From assembly GCA_030613445.1 (NCBI GenBank), contig JAUWLY010000013.1, forward strand, positions 1 to 18,734: DNA of 18,734 nucleotides, written 5' to 3'. This DNA comes from Candidatus Stahliibacteriota bacterium. GTDB lineage: Bacteria > Hydrothermota > Tepidihabitantia > SM23-42. A program made the translations under genes and the position numbers. The notes beneath the pieces were generated by a model. That model was not told the origin of the DNA, did not search any database, and was given only the letters and a program-made list of their open reading frames with translations. This document shows, one piece after another, positions 7,183 through 15,934 of the stretch (position 1 is its first letter; every line of letters begins with the position of its first letter).

Positions 7183-7918
7183 AGAAAAACTAATTGAAAC
7201 TATCCAAGGCATTGATACCGGAATGGCCTACCTAATTACAGGTATGCAAAAACTAGTCGATCAATCTGATTTAAGCCTAAAATACAACATGATTACAGCC
7301 AACAAAGGAACCCCACACAAAATCGGCGGCTATGTTCATGGCCGCACTTCTAATGGCGATCCCTTTGTCCTCCTGTATCCAGCTAAGAAAACCCTTAAAC
7401 ACAAAATCACCCGTGTTTACGAACAATCCTTTGACGACCTTCCCTGGTTTATCGAAACCAAACTGATAGCCAACAATGCACAAGACGGCAATCCTGACAA
7501 GGATAAGGCCAAGAAACTAGGCATCTATCACGATTGCGACTGGTTTGAAATCGCAACTATCCCTGGCAAGGACACCCAAATGGGACCAGAACAACGGTAC
7601 TACATGACAGTTAAAATCTACAACCAAAAAAGCCAAACGCCACCCCCATCAAACGAACCAGCCGGACATCCAACCGAAGAATACGAACCACCAACCATCG
7701 AGCACGACCAGGCCACAGCCAAATTAAATTCCATCATTGGTGAAGGCGTCAACGAATTAGCCGAACCCTTCGCCTACCAAGATGGGACCAAACTATCCGA
7801 TAATCCACAGCTACGCAAAATATTCGTAGCTTATTGGGAACACTTCAAAAACATTGCCGCAAATGGAGCTGCGCTAAAACTTTGGTACGACGACAACAAG
7901 GAACTAGTCAATGCCTAA
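7166..7918 (+). CDS. Hypothetical two-domain protein, 250 aa
   Basis: The function is unknown. A mixed alpha/beta N-terminal domain (about 1-152) is joined by a proline-rich acidic linker (about 154-180, QTPPPSNEPAGHPTEEYEPP) to a helical C-terminal domain (about 183-250). No catalytic motif stands out. The layout, a globular domain plus a flexible linker and small helical end, suits a protein that tethers partners. GGAG at 7152-7155 supports the start. It ends inside the next gene's start, so it is part of the run leading to the helicase. Confidence 0.65.
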   Translation: MKAAVEEKLIETIQGIDTGMAYLITGMQKLVDQSDLSLKYNMITANKGTPHKIGGYVHGRTSNGDPFVLLYPAKKTLKHKITRVYEQSFDDLPWFIETKLIANNAQDGNPDKDKAKKLGIYHDCDWFEIATIPGKDTQMGPEQRYYMTVKIYNQKSQTPPPSNEPAGHPTEEYEPPTIEHDQATAKLNSIIGEGVNELAEPFAYQDGTKLSDNPQLRKIFVAYWEHFKNIAANGAALKLWYDDNKELVNA

Positions 7919-8126
7919 AACAGAGGATTATTTCAACACAGAAATTCAATTCGCCAATGTCGCATTAGCAGAACAATTTTGGGCCAATGACAAATGGTAC
8001 GTAAAAACACTCCCAAGGGTTCTTGAGGGCGGCATTTTTACCAATGCCGTTAACATCAACACACCCTTTGTTGCCGATTTTGTGGGGACCGACAAGGTTC
8101 TGATTCATACAATACCGGAGGACTAA
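7911..8126 (+). CDS. Hypothetical protein, 71 aa
   Basis: I recognise no family. It is a small protein with a helical start (ANVALAEQFWANDKWYV) and a beta-rich remainder, with no cysteines. A weak AAGGA lies about eight bases upstream; the eight-base overlap with the previous gene may aid its translation. Its TAA shares one base with the next ATG. Confidence 0.55.
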   Translation: MPKTEDYFNTEIQFANVALAEQFWANDKWYVKTLPRVLEGGIFTNAVNINTPFVADFVGTDKVLIHTIPED

Positions 8127-9136
8127 TGAACAGCATATCAAACAATGCCACCAGTATACACATCGGTGGCTTCAGAATAAATGTCGCCCAAAGCTTGCGT
8201 GACCCCAACACCGAGGATTTGGTCTTGTTTAATATGTACGGCCCACTCCAATCTGTCAGGGCGACATGGGCAAGCCTCAAGGGCAGAAAAACCTATTATT
8301 GGGAATTCGGCGGAACAGTTAAACTAAACAAAAGCCCAGGACACATAGTTCTTAAAACCGAGATACCCAACGGTTGGGCTAATTGGACCTTTGTATCTAG
8401 ACAAGCAATACCCAAATTACTGGACCCAAGTTTGCCCACCTATTGCTGGACACAAAGAACCAACACACACAATCTACCAAAACCTCCTAGCTCTGCATAT
8501 CCTACCCTCATGGCCTCCCTACCATATCCAATGCCCGAAGAATGGACCGACTATTTATGGGAAAAAGGCAAAGATTATCGAGTCATTCTCGAGCTTCGCA
8601 GACCAATAGGAGTAACTGGATATAAAATACTTCCTGATAGAAAAACATGGGCAACTATCATCAAGGAGGGTTTTACCTCAAAACAAATATACATCGACAA
8701 GCCACCCCACTCCAAACCAGTTGAATTAAAAACAATCGAAACATCTCCTTACGGAGACATCATTGATATATACAGCCGCAAAGAAGCCCTGCTCGATGAG
8801 GTTCAATACGATGCTAACATCGAACCCTTCTCAGATGTCACGCAACAACATTACAAATGGCCCGTGTACATGAGCCGATCCGTCTATTGGACAATGAAAG
8901 CCTCGGTTGAGGCCAAGGATAGCTGGACTGACTTTAAAGGTATATGGCACGACATACTAACTGTCTCTAACTCTTACTATCAAGAAATTTCCGACACGGT
9001 AAGAAAATTCACCGTTATCATCAGAGATGAAAACGGAACGCAAAGAGGCTTTGAATTTGTGTCGGAAACAGGAGCACTTGATTATGACGATCCCTCACCC
9101 TGCGTCTATGTTCGACTATCTTCGGAGGACGATTAA
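8126..9136 (+). CDS. Hypothetical protein, 336 aa, upstream of the helicase
   Basis: I recognise no family. The protein is rich in Trp and Tyr (for example YYWEFGG, WANWTF, WPVYMSRSVYW) and predicted mostly beta, with an acidic end (LSSEDD). No metal-binding cluster, Walker motif or membrane segment is seen. GGAGGA lies four bases before the ATG, and its stop overlaps the helicase ATG by one base (TAATG), so the two products are probably made together. That makes it the best candidate for a dedicated partner of the methyltransferase-helicase. A tail or structural protein is an alternative. Confidence 0.65.
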   Translation: MNSISNNATSIHIGGFRINVAQSLRDPNTEDLVLFNMYGPLQSVRATWASLKGRKTYYWEFGGTVKLNKSPGHIVLKTEIPNGWANWTFVSRQAIPKLLDPSLPTYCWTQRTNTHNLPKPPSSAYPTLMASLPYPMPEEWTDYLWEKGKDYRVILELRRPIGVTGYKILPDRKTWATIIKEGFTSKQIYIDKPPHSKPVELKTIETSPYGDIIDIYSRKEALLDEVQYDANIEPFSDVTQQHYKWPVYMSRSVYWTMKASVEAKDSWTDFKGIWHDILTVSNSYYQEISDTVRKFTVIIRDENGTQRGFEFVSETGALDYDDPSPCVYVRLSSEDD

Positions 9137-12100
9137 TGGCACGATTAAACAGTATCGCCAAAGGTGGCTATTATCCAATACCACCACACGTAACCAATCT
9201 CGCACTGTGTCATCTCACAGCCCCGTTCGGTGGTCGTGTTCTCGATCCATGTGCAGGAAAAGGCAAGGCACTTTACGATCTCTCCGTAGGTCTGGGACTA
9301 GAACCCTACGGCGCGGAGCTAAATCTAGACAGAGGGCGCGAAGCACACACTTTAATAAATGACATGATCAATCCTGACTCCGCATGGCGAAAAACACTTC
9401 GCCATCAAGATAGGGGTATGTCTCGATTTGTAAAGGAGGATTTCCAAAATATACAAACACCAAAAGCAAGTATGCAGCTTTTATACCTCAATCCCCCTTA
9501 TGACTGGGATCAGAAAGACGGACGCCTAGAATACACATTCCTGAAAAGAGCAACGTATTGGCTACAACCAGGAGCTTTATTAGTCTTTGTTATTCCCCAA
9601 CACGTAATTGGACATCACAACATATTAGACTATCTTGCATCATGGTATGATGATGTTCACGTTCACAAATTTCCCGACCCCGATTATGACACATTCAAAC
9701 AGGTCATCCTTTTCGGCGTCAAGAAAAACAAACAAACAGCAGTTAATCGAGAAATCAAAGACCGGCTAAATAAAATAGCCGCAGCCGATCCCAAGCAGCT
9801 TACAACCCTAGGAACCGAACGAGCCAAAGCCGTAACCCAATACAAGCTACCAAGACCTAAAATACAACAAATAAAGTTTTCCGGCCTATATATCAACCCA
9901 CAAGAAGCCGCACTCGAGCTAGACTTGTATGGAAATCACAACTCCCAAGAATATCTAGGATTATTCGATCCTAAAACACTCGTCAACAAAAGACCACTAA
10001 TGCCATTTAAGATAGGCCATCTCGGAGCACTAGTATCCGCAGGTGGTCTCAACAATGCCAAGTTAGATAACGGCAATGAGTGTATTCTTATATCAGGCCG
10101 CGTTCGCAAAGAACTGACCCAAGCCACAAGAAAGGAAGAGCCAGAAACGGGAGTAACCAGAACTGTTGACGTTCAAAGAGAACAACCCAAAATGGAGCTA
10201 ACAACTCTAAATCGCTATGGCGACACCAAAGAAGTAGCAATAGAAGATCAGCCCACTTTCTTATTCAAATGGCTCGAAGAACTAACAGAAGCCGTACACA
10301 ACACGTATGAACCAGTCTACAAATTCAAACTAGGAAAATACGCCTCCTTAATCGGCAACAGGGCCACCCTGCTATCAGCACAAAAACATGTAGTTGCCGC
10401 TATCGCTACCCGTTTAGAAACCTCCAACAACGCCTTCATTGTAGGTGAAATGGGCACTGGCAAAACCAGAATGGGCGCTGTCCTAATAGCAGCAACCAAA
10501 CACCGTCGTGCCCTAATCATGGTTCCCTCTCACCTTGTTCCTAAATGGATTCGGGAAACAGAGCTCTCCATGCCAGAAGCCAACGTCATACCAATTGACA
10601 CAATCAAAGATGTCGATCAATGGATGGAGCTTGACGAAAAGAAACAGATTCAAATAGGCATTATCAAATTTACATCTGCCAGAGCTGCATCCGGATGGAA
10701 ACCCGCCTTCAACTTCTTTGATTATTTCACCGAAGCAGAGGTAAAAATCATATACGATCGACGCGATCAGCTTCGCGAAACAGGATCCGCCGACCCACTC
10801 CCCGATCATATCTTACAAAAGAAACGACTACTTCCCAAGTGGGAAAACCGTTACAAATTACGCGGCATCCAAGATTCACACATGGGACAGCCTATCAGAA
10901 ACAAAAAAGGCATTATGATAGGCGCAGATGAAATTAGCAAAGGCAGAAAACAATATCACCATGTAGTTCCCTCCATCAAATACGATTTAAGCAAACAAAG
11001 AGAACGATATGTAACCTTCTTTAATTTCATTAGATATAAAAATACCGGCCATACTTATGCTGACTTTAACGCCAGGTGTGAAACTGTAAAAGAGTGTTTC
11101 GACAACGGCAGAGAATTATGGGGCAAGACCCCAAAATTAGGCAAGGGCCGTTGGCGCATTGCTGACTATATCAAAAAGCAATACAAAAACCGCATTGACC
11201 TACTCATTGTTGATGAAGCCCACATGCTAAAAGGCGAATACACTGACCAAGGCTATGCCCTAGCAAGATTATCGACCGCTTCCAAACAAACAGTGTTAAT
11301 GACAGGAACTATCTACGGCGGCAAGGCATCTACTGTATTCCAGTTGTTATACAGAACCTCAAAAGAAGTTAGAGATGTCTACACTGACACAAATGCCGCC
11401 GGCAGAAAACGGATAATGTCCAAAAAGTGGATCGCCGACTACGGGATGCTGGAGTATACACAAACAACTACTGAGAGATCAGGACTCAACTCAGGAAACA
11501 AACAAAAGACCGAGCATGTAAAAGAAGCCCCCGGTGCCTCACCCGCTATGTTACCCTGGCTGCTAGAACGAACAGCTTTTGTCGGCCTACAGGATATGGG
11601 CTTGCAATTACCAAACTATGAAGAAATACCAATACCCATCAAGGCAACTGACGAGCAACTAGCATCTTTAAAATACCTAGAATCAGTTCTTGGCTCTGAA
11701 ATGAGGCAAAGATTAGCCAAAGGTGATAAAAGTCTGCTTGGTATATATCTTCAAGCTAACTTATGCTGGCCAGACAGCCCTTGGCGCGATGAAGTAATAA
11801 TCGATCCCAAAACAAAAGGAGATGATAAACCCAGGGTAATATGTACCATACCCGCCCTACCAGACATGCTCTATCCTAAGGAAGACGAAATTATCGAGAG
11901 AATAAAAGATAACGTCTTCTTAGAAGGCCGTAGAGTCCTTCTCCTAACACAGCAAACAAGAATTAGGGACATAACAAAACAATGGGAGAAGAAACTACGC
12001 GATGCTGGTCTAAAGCCAATCACAATGAGAGCATCGGCAAGCACACGTGAAGCCTGGATCAACAGACAGGTCAAAAACGGCCACAACGTGCTCATAACAC

Positions 12101-12813
12101 ATCCTAAGGCTGTTGAAGTTGGCCTCGATTTGCTTGATTTTCCCACCGTGATATGGATGGGTACAGAGTACAGCGTCTACACTATTCTACAAGCATCTAG
12201 ACGACCCTACCGGATCGGACAAGACCAGCCAGTTCGTGTTTATTTCTATTACTACAAAGGAACTCTTCAAGAAAAAGCCATTGACCTTATTGCACGTAAA
12301 TGCGCCTCTTCAATTAGAGTTAATGGCGATGTCATTTCTGATTCAGACCTAGCCGTATCAGAAGCCAACACCATCGAAGATGCACTTGGTCGAATGATCC
12401 TTAACAATGAGGAATCCCAAACAAAAAATGTACATGCAATGTTCAAAGAAGCAAAGGCGTCAATGCAAGAAACTTCTTCTTATATTGGTGATTACGAAAT
12501 CCAAACACCAGAAGACGATCCAGAAGACATAGTAGTAGTTCACGCACTACCACCAGATAGACCTACATCAGTCATCACAGCCACATCTATAGAAAACAAA
12601 CCAGATACGAGCGGCATAACAGTAACTATCAAACAAAAGGAGGAACAAGTAATAGCCGTTTCAATAGATGAGCCAACATCATCTGCGATAAAATCACCTC
12701 AGATGAGACTCGTATTCGGAATGTCACTAGCTCCAACCAAAACCAAAAAACGCAAAAAGGCAAACAAGAAACCACAAAAAGCAACTCAGATTAGCTTGTT
12801 TCAAAATATGTAA
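9136..12813 (+). CDS. DUF6094-type methyltransferase fused to SNF2-like helicase
   Basis: The 1225-residue protein joins two enzymes. Residues about 1-220 are a Rossmann methyltransferase of DUF6094 type, with D37-P-C-A-G (SAM binding) and N119-P-P-Y122, the NPPY motif of N6-adenine or N4-cytosine methylases. Residues about 385-1040 are a superfamily 2 helicase: GEMGTGKT with K443, D693-E-A-H696, M722-T-G-T, and Q1019-A-S-R-R-P-Y-R-I-G-Q, the SNF2-type motif VI. The gap from motif I to II (~250 residues) is long and holds an unassigned insert. The lysine-rich tail ends in Q1218-I-S-L-F1222, close to the QL[SD]LF sliding-clamp motif. Possible roles are anti-restriction, as proposed for DarB-like MTase-helicase proteins of phage P1, DNA marking at forks, or repair. 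GGAGGA supports the start. Confidence 0.88.
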   Translation: MARLNSIAKGGYYPIPPHVTNLALCHLTAPFGGRVLDPCAGKGKALYDLSVGLGLEPYGAELNLDRGREAHTLINDMINPDSAWRKTLRHQDRGMSRFVKEDFQNIQTPKASMQLLYLNPPYDWDQKDGRLEYTFLKRATYWLQPGALLVFVIPQHVIGHHNILDYLASWYDDVHVHKFPDPDYDTFKQVILFGVKKNKQTAVNREIKDRLNKIAAADPKQLTTLGTERAKAVTQYKLPRPKIQQIKFSGLYINPQEAALELDLYGNHNSQEYLGLFDPKTLVNKRPLMPFKIGHLGALVSAGGLNNAKLDNGNECILISGRVRKELTQATRKEEPETGVTRTVDVQREQPKMELTTLNRYGDTKEVAIEDQPTFLFKWLEELTEAVHNTYEPVYKFKLGKYASLIGNRATLLSAQKHVVAAIATRLETSNNAFIVGEMGTGKTRMGAVLIAATKHRRALIMVPSHLVPKWIRETELSMPEANVIPIDTIKDVDQWMELDEKKQIQIGIIKFTSARAASGWKPAFNFFDYFTEAEVKIIYDRRDQLRETGSADPLPDHILQKKRLLPKWENRYKLRGIQDSHMGQPIRNKKGIMIGADEISKGRKQYHHVVPSIKYDLSKQRERYVTFFNFIRYKNTGHTYADFNARCETVKECFDNGRELWGKTPKLGKGRWRIADYIKKQYKNRIDLLIVDEAHMLKGEYTDQGYALARLSTASKQTVLMTGTIYGGKASTVFQLLYRTSKEVRDVYTDTNAAGRKRIMSKKWIADYGMLEYTQTTTERSGLNSGNKQKTEHVKEAPGASPAMLPWLLERTAFVGLQDMGLQLPNYEEIPIPIKATDEQLASLKYLESVLGSEMRQRLAKGDKSLLGIYLQANLCWPDSPWRDEVIIDPKTKGDDKPRVICTIPALPDMLYPKEDEIIERIKDNVFLEGRRVLLLTQQTRIRDITKQWEKKLRDAGLKPITMRASASTREAWINRQVKNGHNVLITHPKAVEVGLDLLDFPTVIWMGTEYSVYTILQASRRPYRIGQDQPVRVYFYYYKGTLQEKAIDLIARKCASSIRVNGDVISDSDLAVSEANTIEDALGRMILNNEESQTKNVHAMFKEAKASMQETSSYIGDYEIQTPEDDPEDIVVVHALPPDRPTSVITATSIENKPDTSGITVTIKQKEEQVIAVSIDEPTSSAIKSPQMRLVFGMSLAPTKTKKRKKANKKPQKATQISLFQNM

Positions 12814-12823
12814 AGGAGAAAAC

Positions 12824-13054
12824 ATGAGCGATCTAATAGAAACAGTCCAAACCAAAGAGTTCACCAGTGTTGGCGTCCGTCTAGTAATTTACAAGCTCAA
12901 ACTTCTCGGAGGACGAATAGATCTATACGAGCTAGACGATCCGTCGTCATCCATATTTGAAGGTTACTACAAACACCAGCTAGGTGCCGTTGCCAAATTC
13001 AATTCCATAACCAACAACAAGGAAGCCATAGATTGGGCTTATCAAAATAGCTAA
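12824..13054 (+). CDS. Hypothetical protein, 76 aa
   Basis: I recognise no family. AAAGGAG lies seven bases before the ATG, only four bases after the helicase stop. The protein looks like a small alpha/beta fold: a strand-rich centre (VRLVIYKLKLLGGRIDLYEL) and a final helix (KEAIDWAYQ). No cysteines or membrane segment are seen. The tight spacing puts it in the helicase transcript. Confidence 0.62.
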   Translation: MSDLIETVQTKEFTSVGVRLVIYKLKLLGGRIDLYELDDPSSSIFEGYYKHQLGAVAKFNSITNNKEAIDWAYQNS

Positions 13055-13066
13055 AGGAGAAAAGTA

Positions 13067-13360
13067 ATGTCCATACACGTTTTACATAAAGTGCTATTCG
13101 AGCTAGGTCAAATAGTAGCAACCGACAGCATCGCAACTCTCATGACAAACTACGAAATTGACGTTTACGAACTTCTACAACGTCATGCCAAGGGAGACTG
13201 GGGAGATCTAGACGACACGGACAAAAAATCCAACGACCGCGCACTAAGATCCGACCGCATGATTCTATCTTCATACACATTAGACAGCGGTAAAATTATT
13301 TGGATCAAAACAGAACATGACAGGTCTGTCACAACCCTCATGCTTCCGGAGGAATGGTAA
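13067..13360 (+). CDS. Conserved mobile-element protein (GDWGDLD family), 97 aa
   Basis: The sequence matches by eye a small, widespread plasmid and phage protein, sometimes labelled in databases as a type I restriction subunit M-like protein without real methylase motifs. The signature parts are LLQRHAKGDWGDLD (36-49), a following NDRAL, and IWIKTEHDRSVTTLMLPEEW (78-97). No function is established that I know of; the conservation of GDWG, DR and the TT-LPEE end suggests a binding pocket. An AAAGGAG precedes the start. It sits two genes after the MTase-helicase, and this family is often seen near DNA-handling genes of mobile elements. Confidence 0.75.
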   Translation: MSIHVLHKVLFELGQIVATDSIATLMTNYEIDVYELLQRHAKGDWGDLDDTDKKSNDRALRSDRMILSSYTLDSGKIIWIKTEHDRSVTTLMLPEEW

Positions 13361-13361
13361 A

Positions 13362-13589
13362 ATGACATCTCTAATCGACATACTCTCAGAACCAAAAGGA
13401 ACCAAAATCGCCTTGCCAGGAACCCTTCAAATATCCTGGGACGATCATGATTCTGTAGAAGTTTTACAACTCCTGGCTAGTAAGAATCTCACCGTAGAAC
13501 AAGCTATCAAAGTAATAAATAGCACCCTGTTTTGGCTTATCTACGCCCTATCTACACAAGCCAACGACATAGAGGAAGACATATCATGA
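13362..13589 (+). CDS. Hypothetical protein, 75 aa
   Basis: I recognise no family. ATG 13362 is preferred to the longer frame at 13317 because GGAGG lies about nine bases upstream and the longer version would overlap the preceding gene. A strand-rich first half is followed by a helix (NLTVEQAIKVINSTLFWLIYAL) that is amphipathic and in part strongly hydrophobic. The acidic tail overlaps the next start by four bases (ATGA). Confidence 0.6.
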   Translation: MTSLIDILSEPKGTKIALPGTLQISWDDHDSVEVLQLLASKNLTVEQAIKVINSTLFWLIYALSTQANDIEEDIS

Positions 13590-13819
13590 CTCATTACAAA
13601 GAACTAAACCCAACAGAACAATGCCCTCACTGCTACTCCCGCGATGTCAAGGGCCACCTTGAAGATAGTGGATACGAACTAATTAGAGAAATGTCATGCC
13701 TTAATTGCTACGCAGACTGGGAAGTTTTTTACACCATCTGCAACTTCGATACTGTCACAATTCCCGTAAGTCCAATTCCCGATCCGAATAGGCATGTTGT
13801 ACATTTACGAACAACTTAA
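13586..13819 (+). CDS. Zinc-ribbon protein, 77 aa
   Basis: C13-P-H-C16 and C38-L-N-C41 form a CxxC-x21-CxxC zinc ribbon, the size and layout of small phage zinc ribbons that bind nucleic acid or RNA polymerase. The C-terminal third is beta-rich and proline-containing. The start overlaps the previous stop by four bases (ATGA), and the longer frame opening at 13532 lies inside that gene. A regulatory role is inference from the fold only. Confidence 0.68.
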   Translation: MTHYKELNPTEQCPHCYSRDVKGHLEDSGYELIREMSCLNCYADWEVFYTICNFDTVTIPVSPIPDPNRHVVHLRTT

Positions 13820-13848
13820 TACTTATACACCTCTCGGAGAAATTAAAC

Positions 13849-13962
13849 ATGCCGCCAGATATACCAGTTGATTATCTAATCCCATGTTCAGCTACATCAT
13901 TACTTATAATAGCCATCTTCGTAATTCTAATTTGGCTTTTCGCAGATTGGCTAGACAATTAA
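13849..13962 (+). CDS. Single-span membrane peptide, 37 aa
   Basis: This very short gene starts MPPDIPVDYLIPC and continues into one hydrophobic helix (about residues 14-32, rich in Ile, Leu, Phe and Trp), ending DWLDN. CGGAG lies about ten bases before the ATG, in line with neighbours. The size and single span recall phage and plasmid membrane peptides such as holin-like or toxin peptides; the family is not identified. It fills most of a gap that would otherwise be empty. Confidence 0.6.
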   Translation: MPPDIPVDYLIPCSATSLLIIAIFVILIWLFADWLDN

Positions 13963-13976
13963 ACAAAGGAGATCAC

Positions 13977-14573
13977 ATGTCATTCAAGCTAGAAATTACC
14001 ATAAATGGCTCCCATCCCACGGAAACTATTGCCACATTAGGCGATCTCGTCTATTTTATAGATGATATGGCATCAATGTTTTCATCTACCCAGTTTGTTG
14101 GCGAAGATGACATACCCTTGATTATCACCTATCAAGGCGAACACTGTCTCGATCCAATTACATCTTTACCATTGCCCAGTCAATTAGTCCTGTCCGAATC
14201 CTTTGCTAATGTAGACCTCATTTGTCCTAAACTGCCCGAATTCAAAGTAGGCGACAAGGTCCGCCATGTATACACAGGAAAAAAGTTTATCATCAAAGCA
14301 TCTGCCTACTACCACATTAACAGAACCTTCAGCTACCTTGTTTACAATCCCAACAATGATATCTTTCAACTCTATGCCCCCGAACAGTTGATGACCGAAG
14401 AATTATTCAGCCAAATACCTACCATGCTCTTAAATGCCACCGACAAAGTTTGGGTATGGAATCAAATTCAAGGTATTTTTCAATGCGAATCAAATCCTAC
14501 TCGCAAAATGAGACCATACGATGCTATATCTAATTGGCAAATGTATTTCGAGAAACAAGAAGTACCATTCTAG
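13977..14573 (+). CDS. Hypothetical protein, 198 aa
   Basis: I recognise no family. AAAGGAG lies six bases before ATG 13977, which I prefer to the longer frame at 13884 that would run through the membrane-peptide gene. The N-terminus (FKLEITINGSHPTETIATLGDL) looks like a strand-helix unit; near residues 88-105 FKVGDKVRHVYTGKKFII resembles a small SH3-like or KOW-like barrel. Such barrels bind nucleic acid or protein, but the match is weak. The gene ends in TAG. Confidence 0.62.
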   Translation: MSFKLEITINGSHPTETIATLGDLVYFIDDMASMFSSTQFVGEDDIPLIITYQGEHCLDPITSLPLPSQLVLSESFANVDLICPKLPEFKVGDKVRHVYTGKKFIIKASAYYHINRTFSYLVYNPNNDIFQLYAPEQLMTEELFSQIPTMLLNATDKVWVWNQIQGIFQCESNPTRKMRPYDAISNWQMYFEKQEVPF

Positions 14574-14588
14574 CATAAGGAGAATTTC

Positions 14589-14906
14589 ATGTATCACAAA
14601 TCTAGTTCTGGCCTTGTCCACAAAACATACTTTTCTCAACCCCTTTCCAAAAAACACGACCGCCTAATATTTCTTACAATCTGCCGCAACATGCCAACTG
14701 ATTCCGATCTCTGGACACCACTCGACTATCACGAGCTTTCTGAAACACATACCCCTTGCAAATTATGCCTTCTCAGACTAGAAAACCACATTGCATTCTC
14801 CATAAGAGAATATTGTCGCCTAGTTGGATACAACATCAATTCCGCCTTCGCTATTTCAGAAAATATCTTACCAAATATAATCACTCAAATACAAGGAGAA
14901 AAATAA
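14589..14906 (+). CDS. Small cysteine-containing protein, 105 aa
   Basis: The family is unknown. C57-K-L-C60, with C32 and H48 upstream, could hold one zinc ion, as in several small phage proteins. The rest is helical. AAGGAG lies eight bases before the ATG. Its stop overlaps the next start by one base (TAATG). Confidence 0.6.
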   Translation: MYHKSSSGLVHKTYFSQPLSKKHDRLIFLTICRNMPTDSDLWTPLDYHELSETHTPCKLCLLRLENHIAFSIREYCRLVGYNINSAFAISENILPNIITQIQGEK

Positions 14907-15148
14907 TGTGGGAAATCACCCTGGCTTTTATTATTGGCTTCATTTTTGGCATAGTTATCATGGCACTCTCAAATATATCCGCCGAATCCTCTAACAGAAT
15001 AATAACTTACCGTCTTTACATTTCATTACACAATCTTCACACGGCTTGCTATCAAGCAGCCATGGAGGGCGAACTTTCTAAATATATCGACGGTGAATAT
15101 TTAGAAGCCGCCCATCTTACACTCGAAGAGTTTGACAAGGAGCATTAA
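14906..15148 (+). CDS. Single-span membrane protein, 80 aa
   Basis: Residues 4-22 (ITLAFIIGFIFGIVIMALS) are a clear membrane helix right at the N-terminus, followed by an acidic, helical soluble part that ends in EEFDKEH. Its topology could not be fixed because few charges flank the helix. CAAGGAG lies upstream of ATG 14906; the longer frame at 14756 runs through the preceding gene. The role is unknown; a small membrane adaptor is plausible. Confidence 0.62.
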   Translation: MWEITLAFIIGFIFGIVIMALSNISAESSNRIITYRLYISLHNLHTACYQAAMEGELSKYIDGEYLEAAHLTLEEFDKEH

Positions 15149-15149
15149 C

Positions 15150-15536
15150 ATGAAGCCAATAATTAATAATAAACTACAAGGTAAAATCCACAAGAGATTT
15201 ACTGGAGGTTACACCACGGACAAAGTACTTTGGGCTTTCCTTCTCAACATTGGCCTTCATGGCCATGTTGTAAATATAGCCCAGGCAGCTTTCTTCGACA
15301 TTCTCAATGACCCAACAACATCTTTCATCAACGAAATATCAGCCCTGCATTTAATTAAGACCACTGCAATTAGCCTAAACATAAAAATCCTAAATCTAGA
15401 CAAGTTTGAACCGCGCTGCTACTCTTGCACATCTCACGTTCTCGCAGAAGAAACCGAAGGCGAGTTTGTTTGCCTGACTTGTGGCGAATCCGGGCCACGC
15501 AAATGGTTTTTTACAGGAGGCATTCAAAATGACTAA
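15150..15536 (+). CDS. C-terminal zinc-ribbon protein, 128 aa
   Basis: C90-Y-S-C93 and C108-L-T-C111 make a CxxC-x14-CxxC zinc ribbon near the C-terminus, after a helical 80-residue region with a hydrophobic stretch (KVLWAFLLNIGL). The N-terminus is basic. AAGGAG lies seven bases before ATG 15150. With the protein at 13586 it makes two zinc ribbons in this gene run. Zinc ribbons of this size often bind DNA, RNA or RNA polymerase, but the partner here is unknown. Confidence 0.65.
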   Translation: MKPIINNKLQGKIHKRFTGGYTTDKVLWAFLLNIGLHGHVVNIAQAAFFDILNDPTTSFINEISALHLIKTTAISLNIKILNLDKFEPRCYSCTSHVLAEETEGEFVCLTCGESGPRKWFFTGGIQND

Positions 15537-15921
15537 GTGTCCACTAAATCTTAATCAATTAATATTTCAGCTCCACCGTACAACCGGCACAAAAATGAGC
15601 ACCCCTTCTATCATAGGCTGGACCGTCGCCAACATAACCGACGACTATCTTGGTAACTGGTCTACTATTATCACTCACCAATTTGATGGCGAAACCAATC
15701 CGCAAACTCGCACAGTTATACCAAATCTATGGAACGAAGTCTATCATTTAAATGCCGCTTCCGCAGTTAAAAAAGAACTAGAAATAAACAGAAAACTTGT
15801 CGGCGATCTTTACAAATACATAGATTCACTAAAAGGCTATCTCTATTCCGTCGAAGGACTAGGAATCATCATCAACAACAACAACAAACAAGGTAATCCA
15901 CTAGACATAAACATATTCTAA
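15529..15921 (+). CDS. Hypothetical protein, 130 aa
   Basis: I recognise no family. ACAGGAGG precedes ATG 15529, overlapping the previous gene by eight bases; the longer frame at 15481 would start inside the zinc-ribbon gene. The middle is beta-rich (WSTIITHQFDGE), then a helix (ASAVKKELEINRKLVGDLYKYIDSL) that may form a coiled coil, and an asparagine-rich end. Confidence 0.6.
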   Translation: MTKCPLNLNQLIFQLHRTTGTKMSTPSIIGWTVANITDDYLGNWSTIITHQFDGETNPQTRTVIPNLWNEVYHLNAASAVKKELEINRKLVGDLYKYIDSLKGYLYSVEGLGIIINNNNKQGNPLDINIF

Positions 15922-15934
15922 AAGGAGAATTTCA

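Noticed and set aside
10513..10809. Open frame on the minus strand, 98 codons
   Set aside because: It lies fully inside the helicase gene, has no start signal and is not protein-like; it is a shadow of the coding frame.
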